From: Eonycteris spelaea
Taxonomy: Eukaryota > Chordata > Mammalia > Chiroptera > Pteropodidae
Direction: 5' to 3'
DNA length: 64,000 nucleotides
Assembly (NCBI GenBank): GCA_003508835.1
Contig: PUFA01000165.1
Location: forward strand, 1,054,001 to 1,118,000
How positions within the stretch are numbered: position 1 is the first letter of the stretch; every line of letters begins with the position of its first letter. The notes under the pieces were generated by a model that ran no database searches, had not been told where the DNA came from, and was given only the letters and a program-made list of their open reading frames with translations. Position numbers and translations under genes: made by a program. This document shows positions 22,070 through 34,384 of this stretch, piece after piece.

Positions 22070-23735
22070 GCACTATATGCATTTTTTCTAATATAGTAAA
22101 ATGGAATGTTGGTAGTTTCTAGGTTAAGAAGTTCATGGTTATGGCTGATGATGTTTGTTGTATGCTTTTTTCTTCCAAAGCATTTACATATTGTTCCCTT
22201 TGACTTCCGACTTCCTTTATGTGTTGTCCTTCACTTGTGTTAGAAAGCTGTGAAGTGTGACTGAAACTAGCAGATGAGTTAATGTTTCCTGTTCCACATC
22301 ACACTGTTAAGATTATTGAAATGTCTGAAGAGATGCTTAGTACCCAGATTGCTCGGTGACTACAGGCTGCCCTGTTTGAAAATTTTGAGAAGAAATGTCT
22401 CATGAAATGATGAAATAGGGAACCCTGGCCATGTCAAGAGGGGATGAAATTATGGCTTATGCTCCTGGGCTGCTCAGATGGAGTGCGCCATCAGCAGTGC
22501 AAAGGCACCTGGGATGCTAATCGTGGGCTGGTTAACATTAGTCTCGTTTTAAGAGATTTTTGGTGGATGGTTACGGTTTTAACAGTCTGCCATTTCAGGA
22601 GAAAGCTTTGGGTAGTGGCTTGCTGACATCATACTACTTGAATGAAAGAAGAGCCAAGCCAGCCTTTCTTTTGGGAGGAGGTCTTGAGGCCAGCAACAAC
22701 CTCTCTGTTTCTAGGGTGAACCACTCATTATGCAGGTGTCTCGGTTCTGAGTCTGGCTGGTGACCGATGTTTGCATTTGCGGGTATCCTAAAATAGGATG
22801 GACTGCGATGTATTGCATGCCTTGGGAAGATGGCCCTCAGACAAATTCTGTTTCTTTGAAAAAAAAGTCAAGTTGTATAAATTCGAGATACTTAGGAATC
22901 ACAGGCAATTTTGGTTGTTTTATTGAATAAAAAGATAACTGGATTGCCTTAGCACAGAGAAAATATTAAAACCATGTATAGCCTTATTCTTTTTTCTGAA
23001 ATTAAGAATAGGGCATAAATTTACCTGAGGGTAGAGGATGGCATTACCTAGCTAAAATCACCTCTAATTTGTTTATTTTTTTATCCTGATGTCAGAATTG
23101 AGGAAAAATACATTTATTCACTTTCTCCTACAGTTTTATTCTTCCTTTGCATACTCTTATGTGGTTATTCCCAAAGAATATATTGCTCAGGGCACTTCTA
23201 CAGGAAACATCTGACTTTGGGAGTGATGGTGACAAGTTTTCCTTTGGTATGTCTGTCCCTTGCAGAGTGGTAGCAATGTGGCATTTCCAGTCTAATCTCA
23301 AGGGCCATCTAGGGTGAGGCTTCCTGGAATACTGATATCACAGAGCTAGATGGGCTGTAACGACTCTCCTAGTCCTGAGGGTTCACTCGGTGGGCCTGAG
23401 GCTCACCAGACACTGGTTGGAACAGGAGGCAGAAACTCAGAAAAATTGTGCCAGACAGGGAAAGTTATTCATAGTTAGTTGCGTTTGGCCACTGTTTATT
23501 TGCCTGATCAACTGCCCAGCTTGGGTAAGGCCTGGTTTTACAAACATGTATATAGGTAGATATTTGCCGTATGTGTATATACATGTTCATATGTCTATGT
23601 ATGTAGGTGTGTGTATGTATCTGTGTGTATGTTTGCATATATGATCTGTAGAGACATATGCAGACATATACCTTTAGAGACATTTGTGTATGTCATTTTT
23701 TAAACAATTTAGGTAATTTCATGACAGTAACATTG
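22070..23735. other. Unique sequence with degenerate GTAT low-complexity
   Basis: Positions 23545-23700 form a decayed (GTAT)/(GT)n low-complexity patch. The rest shows no repeat or exon that I recognise. Confidence 0.5.
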
Positions 23736-23850
23736 GGATGCACATATTTAATCTAGTACACAGATGAGGACACTGAATCTCAGAACAATGAAGTGACTAC
23801 TGCAGCATCCTGGTGGAATTAGACATCAGGCCTCTGCTTTTCTTCTGTTT
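23735..23850 (-). repeat. MIR SINE core (antisense)
   Basis: acagatgaggacactgaatc, then aatgaagtgactactgcagc and gacatcaggcctctgct follow the reversed MIR core (ACAGATGAGGAAACTGAGGC…). The element is fragmentary at both ends. Confidence 0.7.
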
Positions 23851-24124
23851 GCTCTAATATGGTTTATCACCTTCCATGTCACCTGTTTATGTATTGCTTG
23901 TCAAAATCTATAACCTTGTTTTTGCCATATTTTTATATATTAGGAAGATATACTTAATATTTTCCTTTATGTTGCTTTTAAAATGCTTATTCATTTATTT
24001 ACTGATTTTTAGTTAATATTTTTTTATAAAAGGCACTACAGAATTTGTTCGTTATTAGAAAACCAGTATGATAGTGGACCATAAAGGGAAGAAAACTATA
24101 AAAAGAAATACCTAGCTATTAAAT

Positions 24125-24182
24125 ATGCATGTGTTTGTGTGTGCATGTGTCTGTTTGTGTGTATGTATGCATGTATATCTCA
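24125..24182. repeat. TG-rich low-complexity tract
   Basis: An imperfect mixture of TG, TGTT and TATG units lies directly upstream of the MER1 element. Confidence 0.7.
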
Positions 24183-24197
24183 ATTTGTCATTTAAAA

Positions 24198-24411
24198 TAG
24201 GAGTCTGCAACCCCTGGGCCCTGAACTCTTACTGGTTCGTGGCCTGTTAGGAGCAGGGCCACATAGCAGAAGGCGAGCGGCAAGCCAGCGAGTGAAGCTT
24301 CCTCTGCATTTGCAGCCACTCCCCAGCGCCCAGCATCACCACCTCAGATCTTCAGGCATTAGATTCTCATAGGAGTACTGGTCTGTGGTGCCAAAAAAGT
24401 TGGGGATGCTG
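24198..24411 (+). mobile_element. MER1-type hAT-Charlie MITE
   Basis: The order is clear: gcaacccctgggccctgaac, ttcgtggcctgttaggagca, aggcgagcggcaagccagcg, catcaccacctcagatcttc, ggcattagattctcatagga and the right end aagttggggatgctg. Flanking octamers atttaaaa and acgtaaag agree at 5 of 8. It has the same shortened middle as the copies at 4306 and 37512. Confidence 0.88.
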
Positions 24412-26585
24412 ACGTAAAGCCAGCCCATGTACCACTCATGGTAGTTGTACCCACTTTGGGAGACACAGAGTTAGACCAGAAACTTTTAAATCAGTTTGCA
24501 GATGATATGGCAATTGAGAGACCAGTCTCTAAAGTTTGTTACCCATAATATGCTGCTGGTCAAGACTTTAATGTTGCTACAGATCCAGTTTCTCTCTTAC
24601 TTTTTGAAAGCAGGTGTTAGGTATAACCGTCAGATCAGCCCAGTCTCACCTAGGATGTGTAAACACCTGTAAACATCAACTTTTGATTTTTTTTCTCCTT
24701 CAGAGGTGTGCTGCAAGGGTAGAGCTGTAATTTGAGATGTTGTTTTCTCTTTCATTCTCCTTCTGCTTATGTGTCATTAACTTCTGATTCTTAAAATTCT
24801 TATATTAACCAGTTTGAAAATGTGTAGCTGATTGAGTAGATGCTTTCCTAATTCATCACAGTGATAATGGCTTCAAGTGAATAACTGGATTAAAATGTTC
24901 AGATTGTGGTTGCCCTAAATTAATCTTTTGGCTTAGAGTTCATAGCCTATCTTTGGATTTTTGGATCTGAGTTGGGTATAATAAAATATTGTGGTTCTGA
25001 CAGTTAATAATTTCTTTCTCTCTTAGCTCTTCTGAATGGAGGAGAAAATTCATTTCTTTTATCGCTTTAAAATAAAAAAGGAACCAGCATCAAATGAGTA
25101 TAAGGAAACAAATTGTTATTTTCTGTTCCTGCCATTTGAACCCAGCTCCCTAAAATGAATGATGCACTTAAGTGATAGAGCCCATGAGAGAAAATTCAAG
25201 GAAAATGCTTCTTAGCCTTGCTTTGCAGTGTTTTGTTTTTCTGTGCAGGAGAATATGCAAATTGCCTTTCTGTGGATGCTCTGTCACATCCTTGTAAAGG
25301 TTCTGTGGGGATTCATGCATCTTGCTGAGTTGAGTCTTGTGCCAGCTCAGAGAGTTTGATTGTTTTTGCTAATAGAGACAGATTTTTGTCATTAGAGATA
25401 CCCAAGTGTGATGCTGCGTACATTCTTCTTGAATCTCTGGTCACAAAATCCCTTTGGCTTTAGGTACAATTCAGTGGAGACACACACGCACACACACACA
25501 CACACACACACGCACACACAAGCACACAGAATTTGACTGTGGAGTTGGCAAGGAATAAGTGAGCCAAATTTGGCCTGGAGAAATTAACACTGGCAAGTTC
25601 GTGAGTAAAAATTGTATGAAAAGCACTCATGAGGGAAGGAAGGAGGAAAAAAAAAATCTAGGATAACAGTGCAACAGACCACATTTCCTATCCAGTCTGT
25701 CTTCTTAGGGCTGTTTGTCTAAACAGCATTGCCAGTTTTTCTAAACAGTACTGCTGGTGTCCTCGATCTGTAACATGAAGTGAATCGACTACGTGAACCA
25801 AATGCTCGTTGCATTGAGAGTTCCTTTATTTGGCCAAATTAAACCCAACATCCTAAGCTCTGTCCAAACTTGTGCTAGTCCAGGGCCAGCTAAGATACCT
25901 GTCCTCATTTGTAGATTTGCAGAGGAAAAATGAAATGATACATTAACTGTTTCCTGTCTCTTGGATGAAAAGGAATTTAGCTCCAGATAAAACTGAATCA
26001 GTTTTTGTCTTCAAAAAACTAGAAACATAATACTTTGAGATTGTCTCAGACATTAAAAAAAAAAAAATCACAAGAGGCTCTGTGTGGTTTTTAGAAAGGT
26101 AAGTAAGTACTAATAAAATCTTCCGTGGATGGTCCGTTATTTCCCCTTGCCATCCTTAGCATCTGCTGAAGAAGGCAGTCAAGAAACACAGTGCTCATTT
26201 TCAGGAGGACGGATGGTTTGGAATGGCTTATGGTTTTGATTTTGGTGCAGGGTCTTACACATCTTAGTCCACAAGCTCAGATACAGAGATAATTGGAAGT
26301 CTAAAATCAATAACAATGGAACATAGCCAGTGTGAAACAGATGCCTGAATAAGCCATCTGTAAATTCCATAGTGGGTGAGGTTGGGGCTCATATCTTGGA
26401 CCACTGGACCAGTCAGTGGTTCTGTACCATTTGCCTTTAGAGCCCTCTTCCTCCCCTCCAGCTCTACCTTTTATCTTGTATATATTTGAAGAATTGCTTT
26501 GGGCATTTTATAAGGACCTTCTCTAATTTTTGCATATACTGGACATCCAGTAAATAAGGTTGGACCATTTTTTTGTCATAGACTG
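24412..26585. other. Unique sequence with CA microsatellite
   Basis: The only clear feature is an interrupted (CA)n tract at 25480-25527. A short A13 run lies near 26055. No exon or interspersed repeat recognised. Confidence 0.5.
25480..25527. repeat. (CA)n microsatellite
   Basis: About 24 CA units with a few CG and AG interruptions. Confidence 0.95.
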
Positions 26586-26589
26586 GCCA

Positions 26590-27195
26590 CACTTCAGTCT
26601 GCCCTCCATTAAGAAGCCTAAGTGATCTTTCAAAATGCAGATGTGGTTATGTCCCACTCACCTGTCTACCAAACTGTGGTCCCTTCACTGGCCTCCCAAT
26701 ACCCTTTTGATAAGTAAAATTCTATCACAGCATCTGTACAGCCTTTATAATGTGAGTTCTGCCTCTTCTCATTCTATGATGCCCTCCACTCCTTTTTGTT
26801 TTCCCGGCTGCCACCACCCTGGTTATGTCTTACTCTGTTCCTTGGTGCTCCATGGACTTTGCATATACTGTTCCTGCTGCCTGAAGTATGTTTCCTTTTC
26901 TTCTCCACCTGGTTACCTCCTACCTGTCCTTCAGCTCTCAGCTCAATTGTAATCCTCAGATCTCCTTGATCTCTCTGATGCTGAACCCCTGTGAAACTTC
27001 TTATTTCCAAATATGATTTATATAACTTGCTTTTGTGGCATTCATCCCAATGTAGTTTATATGCATCTTTGTTTCTATATTGATGAATGCCAGTTCTTAC
27101 CAGCTTTAACGGGTAACTTTCTGGATATCATTGTATTCTAAACACAATGCCTGGCACAAAGTAGATACTGTTATCAATATTTCTTCAGCAAGTGG
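26590..27195 (+). mobile_element. L2 LINE, ORF2 end and 3' UTR
   Basis: A long, ordered match to the L2 3' region: ttcaaaatgcagatgtggtt, cttcactggcctcccaatac, catggactttgcatatactg, ttcctgctgcctgaagtatg, ccacctggttacctcctacc, gtccttcagctctcagctca, and at the end acaatgcctggcacaaagta. Reading frame is degraded; a chance frame at 26635-26952 is not the original ORF2 product. Confidence 0.88.
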
Positions 27196-27635
27196 CTATA
27201 GTTTTGGTCTATTTTTCTGTTTTGGACGATGCACATGTCCCGACTTTATATTATTTTGAGCCCTTTTGAAGTTCTGTTTCAAAAACAAACCAAATGGTTT
27301 ACTTAAAACCAAGCGATTACTCTTCAAGTGGTTTACTTGATCAGTTTTCTAAGGTTGCTTTATGTTATAGGGCTGAGGCTCTTTTTGGGAGGGGGTGATT
27401 ATGTGTTTTGTGGGGTTAAGGGCAGTTTGTGGTCATGACTATTTTATAACCTAAAATTCAAACATTAGGTACGAAAGCCTATAATGGAAAAAAATTACAA
27501 ACCTAATTTTTGAGGTTTTTTTTTTTTTTTCTGCTTCCACGTCCATTTCCTGATAGCACAGACCTGCCTGTCTCTCCCTCTCCCTCTGCCTCTTCTCTTG
27601 GTGTTATGGGACCACTTATGTCCCCACAATCATGC
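27196..27635. other. Unique sequence with T15 tract
   Basis: Nothing recognised apart from a T tract at 27516-27530 followed by a pyrimidine-rich patch. Confidence 0.5.
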
Positions 27636-27639
27636 AAAA

Positions 27640-27740
27640 GCTACTTAACATCTCTCAGCCTCAGTGTCCTTATCTGTGGAACAAGAAAGTTGGATTACAT
27701 CATATCTAAGTCCCCTTCTGGTTCTGACCTTCTAGGTTTT
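27640..27740 (+). repeat. MIR3-like SINE fragment
   Basis: acttaacatctctcagcctc, agtgtccttatctgtggaac and aagtccccttctggttctga match the part of MIR/MIR3 running from the conserved core into the MIR3-type segment (…AAGGTCCCTTCCAGCTCT…). Confidence 0.65.
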
Positions 27741-29440
27741 ATTTGTATAAGTGTTGGCTCTCACATCAAGGAGCCAGGTTGAAAAACATGTGCTTCTATG
27801 TCTACATCTTATAAAGCCTACAGGTTTCATGGAAACAGGTGTTGTTATCAATAGAAATGAAAGTTATACTAATAATTTATAGATTGAAAAGTTGTATTTA
27901 AGGATATCTTTTAATCTTTTATAATGTTTGATATATCTTTTTAATCCCTGGGATCCTCAGTTCCCCATGTTCCCCCACAAGACTTTGCATAGGTGATCTA
28001 TGAGAAAATAAAAGAGTCTTGACAAACCAGTTTGGGTTGTATTTGGTTTCTTGCTCAGAGCCTCTGATATATGCATGTTCCTTACGAATTTTCAAGGGGT
28101 GGAGTAAAATATACTTACTTACTTGAATACAGATTTTCTTCCATGGCAAGGACTGCTGTTCCCTGGAATGCATGTCTGTATGGGTGCACTGGTGGTGGGG
28201 GTTGGCGTTAGTACAGATGACCTTAGGACATGAATGAGAACTTAATGTTGTATCTCCAATATCTGGATTTCTCATGGGATGTGATAATAGTATACTTTGC
28301 GAGTACCTTTTAATTTTTAAAAAACAAACAATAACAACAACAACAGCAGTAAGAAAGCACCAGGAAAATATACTGTTCTAAATGACAACATGCCAATGGA
28401 TTATTAATGTGAATTCAGATGCAGGATTTGAAAACTAAGCCAGGACACCATAAGATTCTGCTGCTCCATCAGAGAGTGTTGTTTAAAACAGAGTGGTGAT
28501 CTAAATGATTATTTTTATTTTTATGCTCTATGATTGTCCTATTTTTTTTACCTGTGGCATTATCATAGGGACATTCACTCTCTACAGGAAAGGCTGCAAA
28601 GAGGTACCTTTGAGACCCAGGCGTCCAGGTTCTCCTCTTGCTCTGCTCCGTCTTCTTGCATCCTCCTCTCTCAGCTCCTGTCAGAAGGCTGGGGTGTGTC
28701 TAGAAGGCTCCAAGAGCTGCTGGTGGAATAGTCCTTGGGACAGAAGAAATGGCCCCTCATTCATACCCTTTTTTTTATAATTAGAAATGAGATCTAAATG
28801 TTATCCAGTAAATTCTTAAATTTGCAGACATGTGTTGGTGGGGACTACATAAAGTAATACGTGGAATGCAGAAGGTGCCACAGAGCTGGGCATTCCTTCT
28901 GTGTCTGGGGTGTTGCTGGCCCTCCGAAGCTGGAGGCCAACACCCAGGTTGACGGTGACTAAGTGCTTTCTGATGAGGAGGGTCCTGAGCTCAATGTGGA
29001 GGCAAGGGTGGTGTCCTGTTGAACTTGCACTTTGGAAATCTGATGTGGTAGATTATTTATGACAGTTGGTATAAATGTGAGCTTGGGATCAGGAAACCCC
29101 CATCACTTCCCACTGATGGTCTCAGACTGCTGATTGGAAATTGTTTGAGAACTCTGTCTGAAAGATCGTTAATCTGATGTTAAAGGATTTGGATGGCCAA
29201 CAGGATTGGCATTTGGGTTACGTCTCTGGTGCCTTTCTTTGCCCTTTGTGGCCACCACCCCCACAGGTCATTTGAACAGGTAGCTTTTCGCAGAGGTGCG
29301 TACCATTGTCTAGGGGGTGATATGATGATGACTTCAAGTATTTCCTTTCTACCCTGTGTCCTTTCTACCTGCTTGCCTTGAATTCCTCTTCTCATCCTTG
29401 TCTCCTTACCCTAGTTATGTAGCTATTTATTTCACAAGGA
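27741..29440. other. Unique sequence with AAC-rich run
   Basis: A short (AAC)n-type run lies at 28321-28349. A GC-richer patch at 28590-28740 shows no exon signals. No interspersed repeat recognised. Confidence 0.5.
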
Positions 29441-29452
29441 ATAAATGCTTAT

Positions 29453-29503
29453 TGCTCCAAAAATAAAAAATAAAAATAAAAAAAAAATAAAGGAAAAAAA
29501 GAG
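29453..29503 (+). mobile_element. Poly-A-only insertion flanked by 12-bp repeats
   Basis: An A-rich tract broken by single T bases is bracketed by ataaatgcttat (29441-29452) and ataaatgcctat (29504-29515), 11 of 12 identical. This looks like a retrotransposition event that copied almost nothing but the tail. An A-rich microsatellite next to a coincidental repeat is the alternative. Confidence 0.5.
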
Positions 29504-29534
29504 ATAAATGCCTATAGGTAATGAGGAAAAAAAG

Positions 29535-30030
29535 ATACCAAAGTTGTTACTAGTAACATTTTGTGGTATTTCCTCCCATTATTTTTCCTAGACATGTGAG
29601 TGCATACACTTATATATATTTTCGAAAGTGAGAAGATCATACTGTACACAAGGTTTTGTAGTTTCTCTTTTCCATTTAAAATATCTCATGGAACTTACTC
29701 TGATATGCATCAAAAATAAAATGAATGGATAAAGATGTGTTGTAAACCAAGTGGAACAAAGTGTTAATATGAAGCATCTAGGGTGTTAAATGTATAGTCT
29801 TTTCAACTTTTCTGGATGGTTGCACATTTTCATAAAAAATGTGGGGAAATCCACTGAGGGATGAGAAGACAGAAATTAAACAGTAATAAAAGTGCAGTAT
29901 ATAGAGTGGACATCGTGTTATATCATTAAATGTAGATGTACGTCATATATTTTAATGGCAGCACAACATTGTGCCATAAGGATGTATTGCCATTTATTTA
30001 GCTAGTTCCTTATTGGTTGGATATTTAGAT
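29535..30030 (-). mobile_element. Old L1 LINE fragment (L1M-type), antisense, interrupted
   Basis: The left part reads ggtatttcctcccattattt, atcatactgtacacaaggtt and gtttctcttttccatttaaa. The right part reads tcattaaatgtagatgtacg, attttaatggcagcacaaca, gccatttatttagctagttc and ggttggatatttagatt. These join into one antisense L1M 3' region once the insert at about 29715-29905 is removed. Confidence 0.75.
29715..29905 (+). mobile_element. L1 3' tail nested in an older L1
   Basis: agcatctagggtgttaaatg, gtcttttcaacttttctgga and gcacattttcataaaaaatg match the sense 3' end of an L1ME/L1MC-type element (…TTTTCATAATAAAAAG…). Both flanks show degenerate similarity over about 20 bp (near 29691-29715 and 29908-29930), a possible eroded target duplication. 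Edges are approximate. Confidence 0.6.
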
Positions 30031-31325
30031 TTGCGTGTGTAAGTGTGTGTTTTAATTAGCTGAATGGCTCGTTGACTTTTTTACCCCCTCCATCTCCCTG
30101 CGTTTTCAAAGGAAGGGAGCGCTATCTGTGAGTTTGGGCAGTCGTTCTTATGCGTCAGGAGACAAAGAACTTATGGAAATTCCTACTTTTGGTTTTTACT
30201 CTTACTAAGTGTGTGGACAGGTGGCACATCAATTCTCTAGTTGGTGAGCCTGTATTAATCAGGACTACATTGTTTGACTACAGACAAATCTATTTAACCC
30301 AAAATGTGTTTCTTCTCCCTTGTCTATTTTTAAAATTTTATGTACGCCAAGTGAGTTGTAGTGTAGCCAGCCACCCAGGCTGAAGGCGGAGGAGAGGTGG
30401 GAGTCAGCATAGGGTAGAGTTTAGGAGTTTATAAGATGGGAAAGAGTGAGCCTGGTCTTGCCTGGGATCACAACCCCTGTGTGAAAGACCCATTTTTCCT
30501 TCTTGTGTTTTTTTCTTTCTATTCTTTACCCAGAGGGAAGAGTTGGTTAAATCATTTTGAAGTATTCAGAACGACTCATCCTTCTTGGTTGACATCACTT
30601 TTATGGGTAGCCGGGCATTCTTGCTCCCCATGTGTGTCTGCCTTTGCATTACATTCCAGTCCTTGGTCTTGTTCACTTTGGCTGGAGTGCCATGTTGTTT
30701 TTACTATGGTTCTTAACAGAGTCAGAGTATTGCGAGCATGGCAGAAAAAACATTGGGCCACTTTGATCAAAATGTGAAGTATATGGGCACTCGATCATAT
30801 AAACTTGTCCTTCACCCCAATTTGCCAAAGTTGGTTTGGGAGATAGTTATTTTGAGTCCCTGCAGAGTTTCAGGCAAGGTATTTGAGACTCAAAGACATT
30901 AAATAACCTGCCCAAGAGTGCCCAGATATAAGGACTATGTCTAGACATCTTCATATCTTGTAGGCCATGGTACCCGCTCCCCTGAGTGAATGTCCCAAGT
31001 ATTTCTAATAGATTGCTGAGCAGGAAAAAGAACAGTCTGTCCAGAAGACAGATTGTTTCAAAGACTGTGGGAGGAGACAAGTGCCATCAGGGCAAGAGAC
31101 TAACTGCTCTGTTTAGAAGCACTTCCATTTTCTATAGTAATAGAAACATTCATTATCATTTTTGAGAATTTAGATCTTTACACATCAATCATAGTGTTAG
31201 GCGTGCTTATGAATGTTTTCTCTCCTCTCAATAGGTGAGATATGGATATTGTGAAACCTGTTTCTCTCTTCCTTGGATTATCCCACCTGTCCTCCTTCTG
31301 ATGTTTCTGACCTGCATCAGGCGGC
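30031..31325. other. Mostly unique sequence with an antisense MIR scrap
   Basis: A MIR-like antisense piece at about 30870-30960 (gacattaaataacctgccca, agagtgcccagatataagga) is the only recognisable item. The remainder shows no repeat or exon. Confidence 0.5.
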
Positions 31326-31329
31326 CAGA

Positions 31330-31545
31330 CACTGTGCTTGTTTTAAGTCCCTTATTGTATCGACCTAATAGTCTAAGCAGTAAGGCCTGTTCCTGAACAT
31401 ATTTTACAGCCACAGGAACTGAGGCTTAGAGAGGTGAAGTTCACTTGCTGAGGAAACACAGCTGTTAAGTAGGAGAACTGAGACTTGAACCCAAGCAGTC
31501 TGACCCCAGAGTTAAAGCACCTAACTACTGGGCTATATTGCTCTC
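31330..31545 (-). repeat. MIR SINE, nearly full length (antisense)
   Basis: It reads ggaactgaggcttagagagg, tgaagttcacttgctgagga, aacacagctgttaagtagga, gagacttgaacccaagcagt, ctgaccccagagttaaagca and actactgggctatatt. This is the reverse MIR from core to tRNA-like head, including a recognisable B box. It is the best-preserved MIR in the window. Confidence 0.92.
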
Positions 31546-31600
31546 ATTTGAAGGTTTTTCAGTTTTTCTCACTATTTACTTCAGAATAGGCTAAGATTCC

Positions 31601-31617
31601 TTTTTTTTTTTTTTTTT
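31601..31617. repeat. T17 homopolymer
   Basis: Uninterrupted T run between MIR and L2 fragments. Confidence 0.95.
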
Positions 31618-31756
31618 AATGGAAGTAACTCAGACTCAGGTGCCTCTTTGTTGAAATGATAGGTGAACCTTAGTGTAGTTATACTACTATAGACAGATTA
31701 ATGTGCTGCTGACCTAGTGCCTACTGAAGAGGACATAAAGCCTGTGGTATTGGCAC

Positions 31757-32145
31757 ACTCATTCATTCATTCATTTTATTTATTCATTCATTCATTCATT
31801 TTCTCACTCAGATATTTTAATGCCAGTTTCGTTCTGTATACTGTTGCAGACATTGGGCATACAGCAGTGGACAGAACCACTCCCTGACCTCATAGTGCTT
31901 ACAACAGTAAGGGAACAGTAACCAAATAAATATACGAAGTGTCTCTTGGTGGTAAGTAGCTTAGAGAAGATAAACCAGGGTAAGGAAATAGAGAGTATGA
32001 GTGAGGGATGTGCTGTTTCGACCTAGGAACATTAAGGAAGAAAAGGACAGTGAGACTTGAGGGTGCTGTGAAGATATCTGGGGGAAGAGCATTCTTAAGG
32101 GCAACAGCAAGTGCAAAGGCCCTGTGGTGAGAGCCTGCTTATGAA
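31757..32145 (-). mobile_element. L2 LINE 3' end with ATTC repeats (antisense)
   Basis: (ATTC)n at 31758-31801 is followed by gggcatacagcagtggacag, a weak match to ctgacctcatagtgcttaca, then atctgggggaagagcattct and aacagcaagtgcaaaggccc. This is the reversed L2 3' end. The tetranucleotide run is the expanded L2 terminal repeat. Confidence 0.85.
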
Positions 32146-32149
32146 AAAA

Positions 32150-33479
32150 AGCTGGTTATTCATATGAAACTGCACTTACATATTCCTTCCTAATTGGACT
32201 ATCATACGCTTCTCTAGGGGATGTCAGTGTTGACCTGTATTAAATGATGTGATGCCAAATAACCCAAACATGGCACTTCTGCTTCCAAAGGTTCGATAAA
32301 CATGAAATGTATCCCAAAAGATTTGTGCAGTTATTCTGCCGCTAAGATACAGCCTTTCCTAGCCAAGCGAGTGCTTTATTTTTAGTGGACTCTAGTCTTA
32401 TCCTAGGGATTGCAAACTGAGTTCCAAACGTTCTACTGTGCAGTGTTATGATAGGATGAGAGTCTGGTCCCCCTGCTCTCGTTACCCATTTAGAGCAAAT
32501 CAACAGGCTTGCCTGTATCATCTGAAAATGAGTAACTATTGCATCATGGCTGAGTAAAACATCCTTGAACTGTTTTAGCCTCTCATCTGAAAGTTTTCGT
32601 TTTAGTCAATAAAATGTTATCAGATACTATGTTCTTAAATTTCACTTTGCAACATTGTTGTAAATTATGGATATCTACATTTTCTTGAAAAGTCTTCTGA
32701 AATCCATGATTTTTGCTGGACATTCGGAGCAAAATATGTATTTAAAACCATTGTGATGGTTCTGTGAAAGACTGATTAGCTGTTTTTCAACTTGCTAGAT
32801 TATTATTTTTTTATTTTTTAAACCATCCTTTCTAGTGAGAGAGTCTAAAGGCATCAGAAACTCACATTTCATTTGTGCTATTCCTCAGCATGGAATAAAC
32901 AGTTAAACTGATTTGAGTATGAATTGTCTCCGAAATATTTCATTTATGCTTGGCAGTCTTATGCAAAAATTTCTGCCTGTTGTGGATTGAAATCCTTCCA
33001 GTTGCTACCCCCCACCCAAAGGTTTTGAGAGTAGGGATGTCGTCAGACCCTTAACTCTGCCGCACACTGCTGGGAGCCTCCAGAAAAACGTTTAATGTAG
33101 TTGTCAGGAAGGGAGTCTTGTAAGCAATGAGGATCCCTGCTTGAGTGCTCTCTTTCCTGATGAGGAAGAAACGGATAGTGATCAAACAGAATATCTCAAA
33201 GGAGGTCTTAAATCACCAGGTAACATGGAGAATGGGATGTACACAGGCTGCGGGGGAAGCAGCACAAGGCTAAATTGTAGAGAGACAGGTAATTCTTGTA
33301 TAAAAACCCAGATGACTGGGGACCTGCTCCTCATAGATTACAGAGTACCCGAGTACACTGAAGCTAGCTAATAGGAAATGCTGAAATGGAGATTTTTTTG
33401 TCTCTATTTTTGTGCTGTTTATGATCTGCCAGGAGGGCTATTTCATGCCATCAAAGACATGGCCAGAAAGCAAGAAGAT

Positions 33480-33523
<44 letters not shown>

Positions 33524-34210
33524 CTGTATCTCACAACCCTGATGTCACATATGGCCTTTGCGAATGGACTATTGTATGTTGTTTAGTCTTGGATCTTCTT
33601 TCAAAGATAGGATGTCATTTACAATCTTAGGCCATATGTTTACTCAGACTTAAGAAACATGGGCTAATCTTTTTCTATTTTGAGGAGTAATAAATTGAAA
33701 AGATAATTACATAATATGGTGCATAATGTAACTTTGGCTTGAGCCATATGTGTTTAATTTTAGAGAAACATGCGTGATGACAGGTTATGAAAGGATGAAA
33801 CTATTTTAGTCTTTTTAAGGATTAGAAGCATGATTTAAAAAAATAAATGTCTTTTATTCCTTCCCTCTCCCTTCCCCTCCCTCAGAAAAATAACCCAATA
33901 CACAAATCCAATGAAAAACACCCTACTGAAAGCAATTTGTTTTTGTGGTGGCCACTGGCAAAGAAAATTTAAGTTAGAAGGCATATTATTTCCAAGCTCT
34001 TGTAAAATTAGATGCAGGCTTCTGTGTGCTGAGGGGAATGGGTGGCATTGTAGTTCCTAATGCGAGAGCAGAGTGGAGTTGCTGCATTTAGAATCAAGCG
34101 GAAATTTCTCATGTGAGTATCCAATTAGAAACAACACCAGTTAATCTCTTTTCTTATTGAACGTGATAGCGTATCTGATATAAAATGTTGCGGCGGGAGA
34201 AATGCAAGAT
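32150..34210. other. Unique sequence with (CA)20
   Basis: A perfect (CA)n lies at 33482-33521. The segment 33123-33221 ends in a donor-like ccag|gtaaca and is open for an acidic peptide, but no acceptor is visible. No interspersed repeat recognised. Confidence 0.5.
33482..33521. repeat. (CA)20 microsatellite
   Basis: Forty bases of pure CA units, likely polymorphic. Confidence 0.97.
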
Positions 34211-34214
34211 TGTT

Positions 34215-34320
34215 TCTTTCCTTCTTTCCACAAACATCTGTTGAGTACCTTTTATGTTCCAGCCGATATACTTGGTACCTAAGAAGTAAATAAGATCACA
34301 TACTTCTCACAAGATTGTTA
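34215..34320 (-). repeat. L2 3'-end fragment (antisense)
   Basis: cacaaacatctgttgagtac, cttttatgttccagccgata and agaagtaaataagatcacat follow the reversed L2 terminus (…AACAAATATTTATTGAGCGCC…). Truncated early. Confidence 0.6.
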
Positions 34321-34384
34321 AAAAAGCTGGAGGCTCATATATACTGAGATACACTTTCAGGTCATCTTCAGAATGTGTCACTTT

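Noticed and set aside
26635..26952. A 105-codon plus-strand open frame
   Set aside because: It is a chance frame in the degraded L2 3' region; it shows no reverse transcriptase residues.
33123..33221. Exon-like segment with an acidic peptide and donor ccag|gtaaca
   Set aside because: No pyrimidine tract or acceptor AG of any quality precedes it.
33482..33521. CRISPR-like or tandem-array structure
   Set aside because: It is a simple CA microsatellite in mammalian DNA; no direct-repeat and spacer pattern exists in the window.
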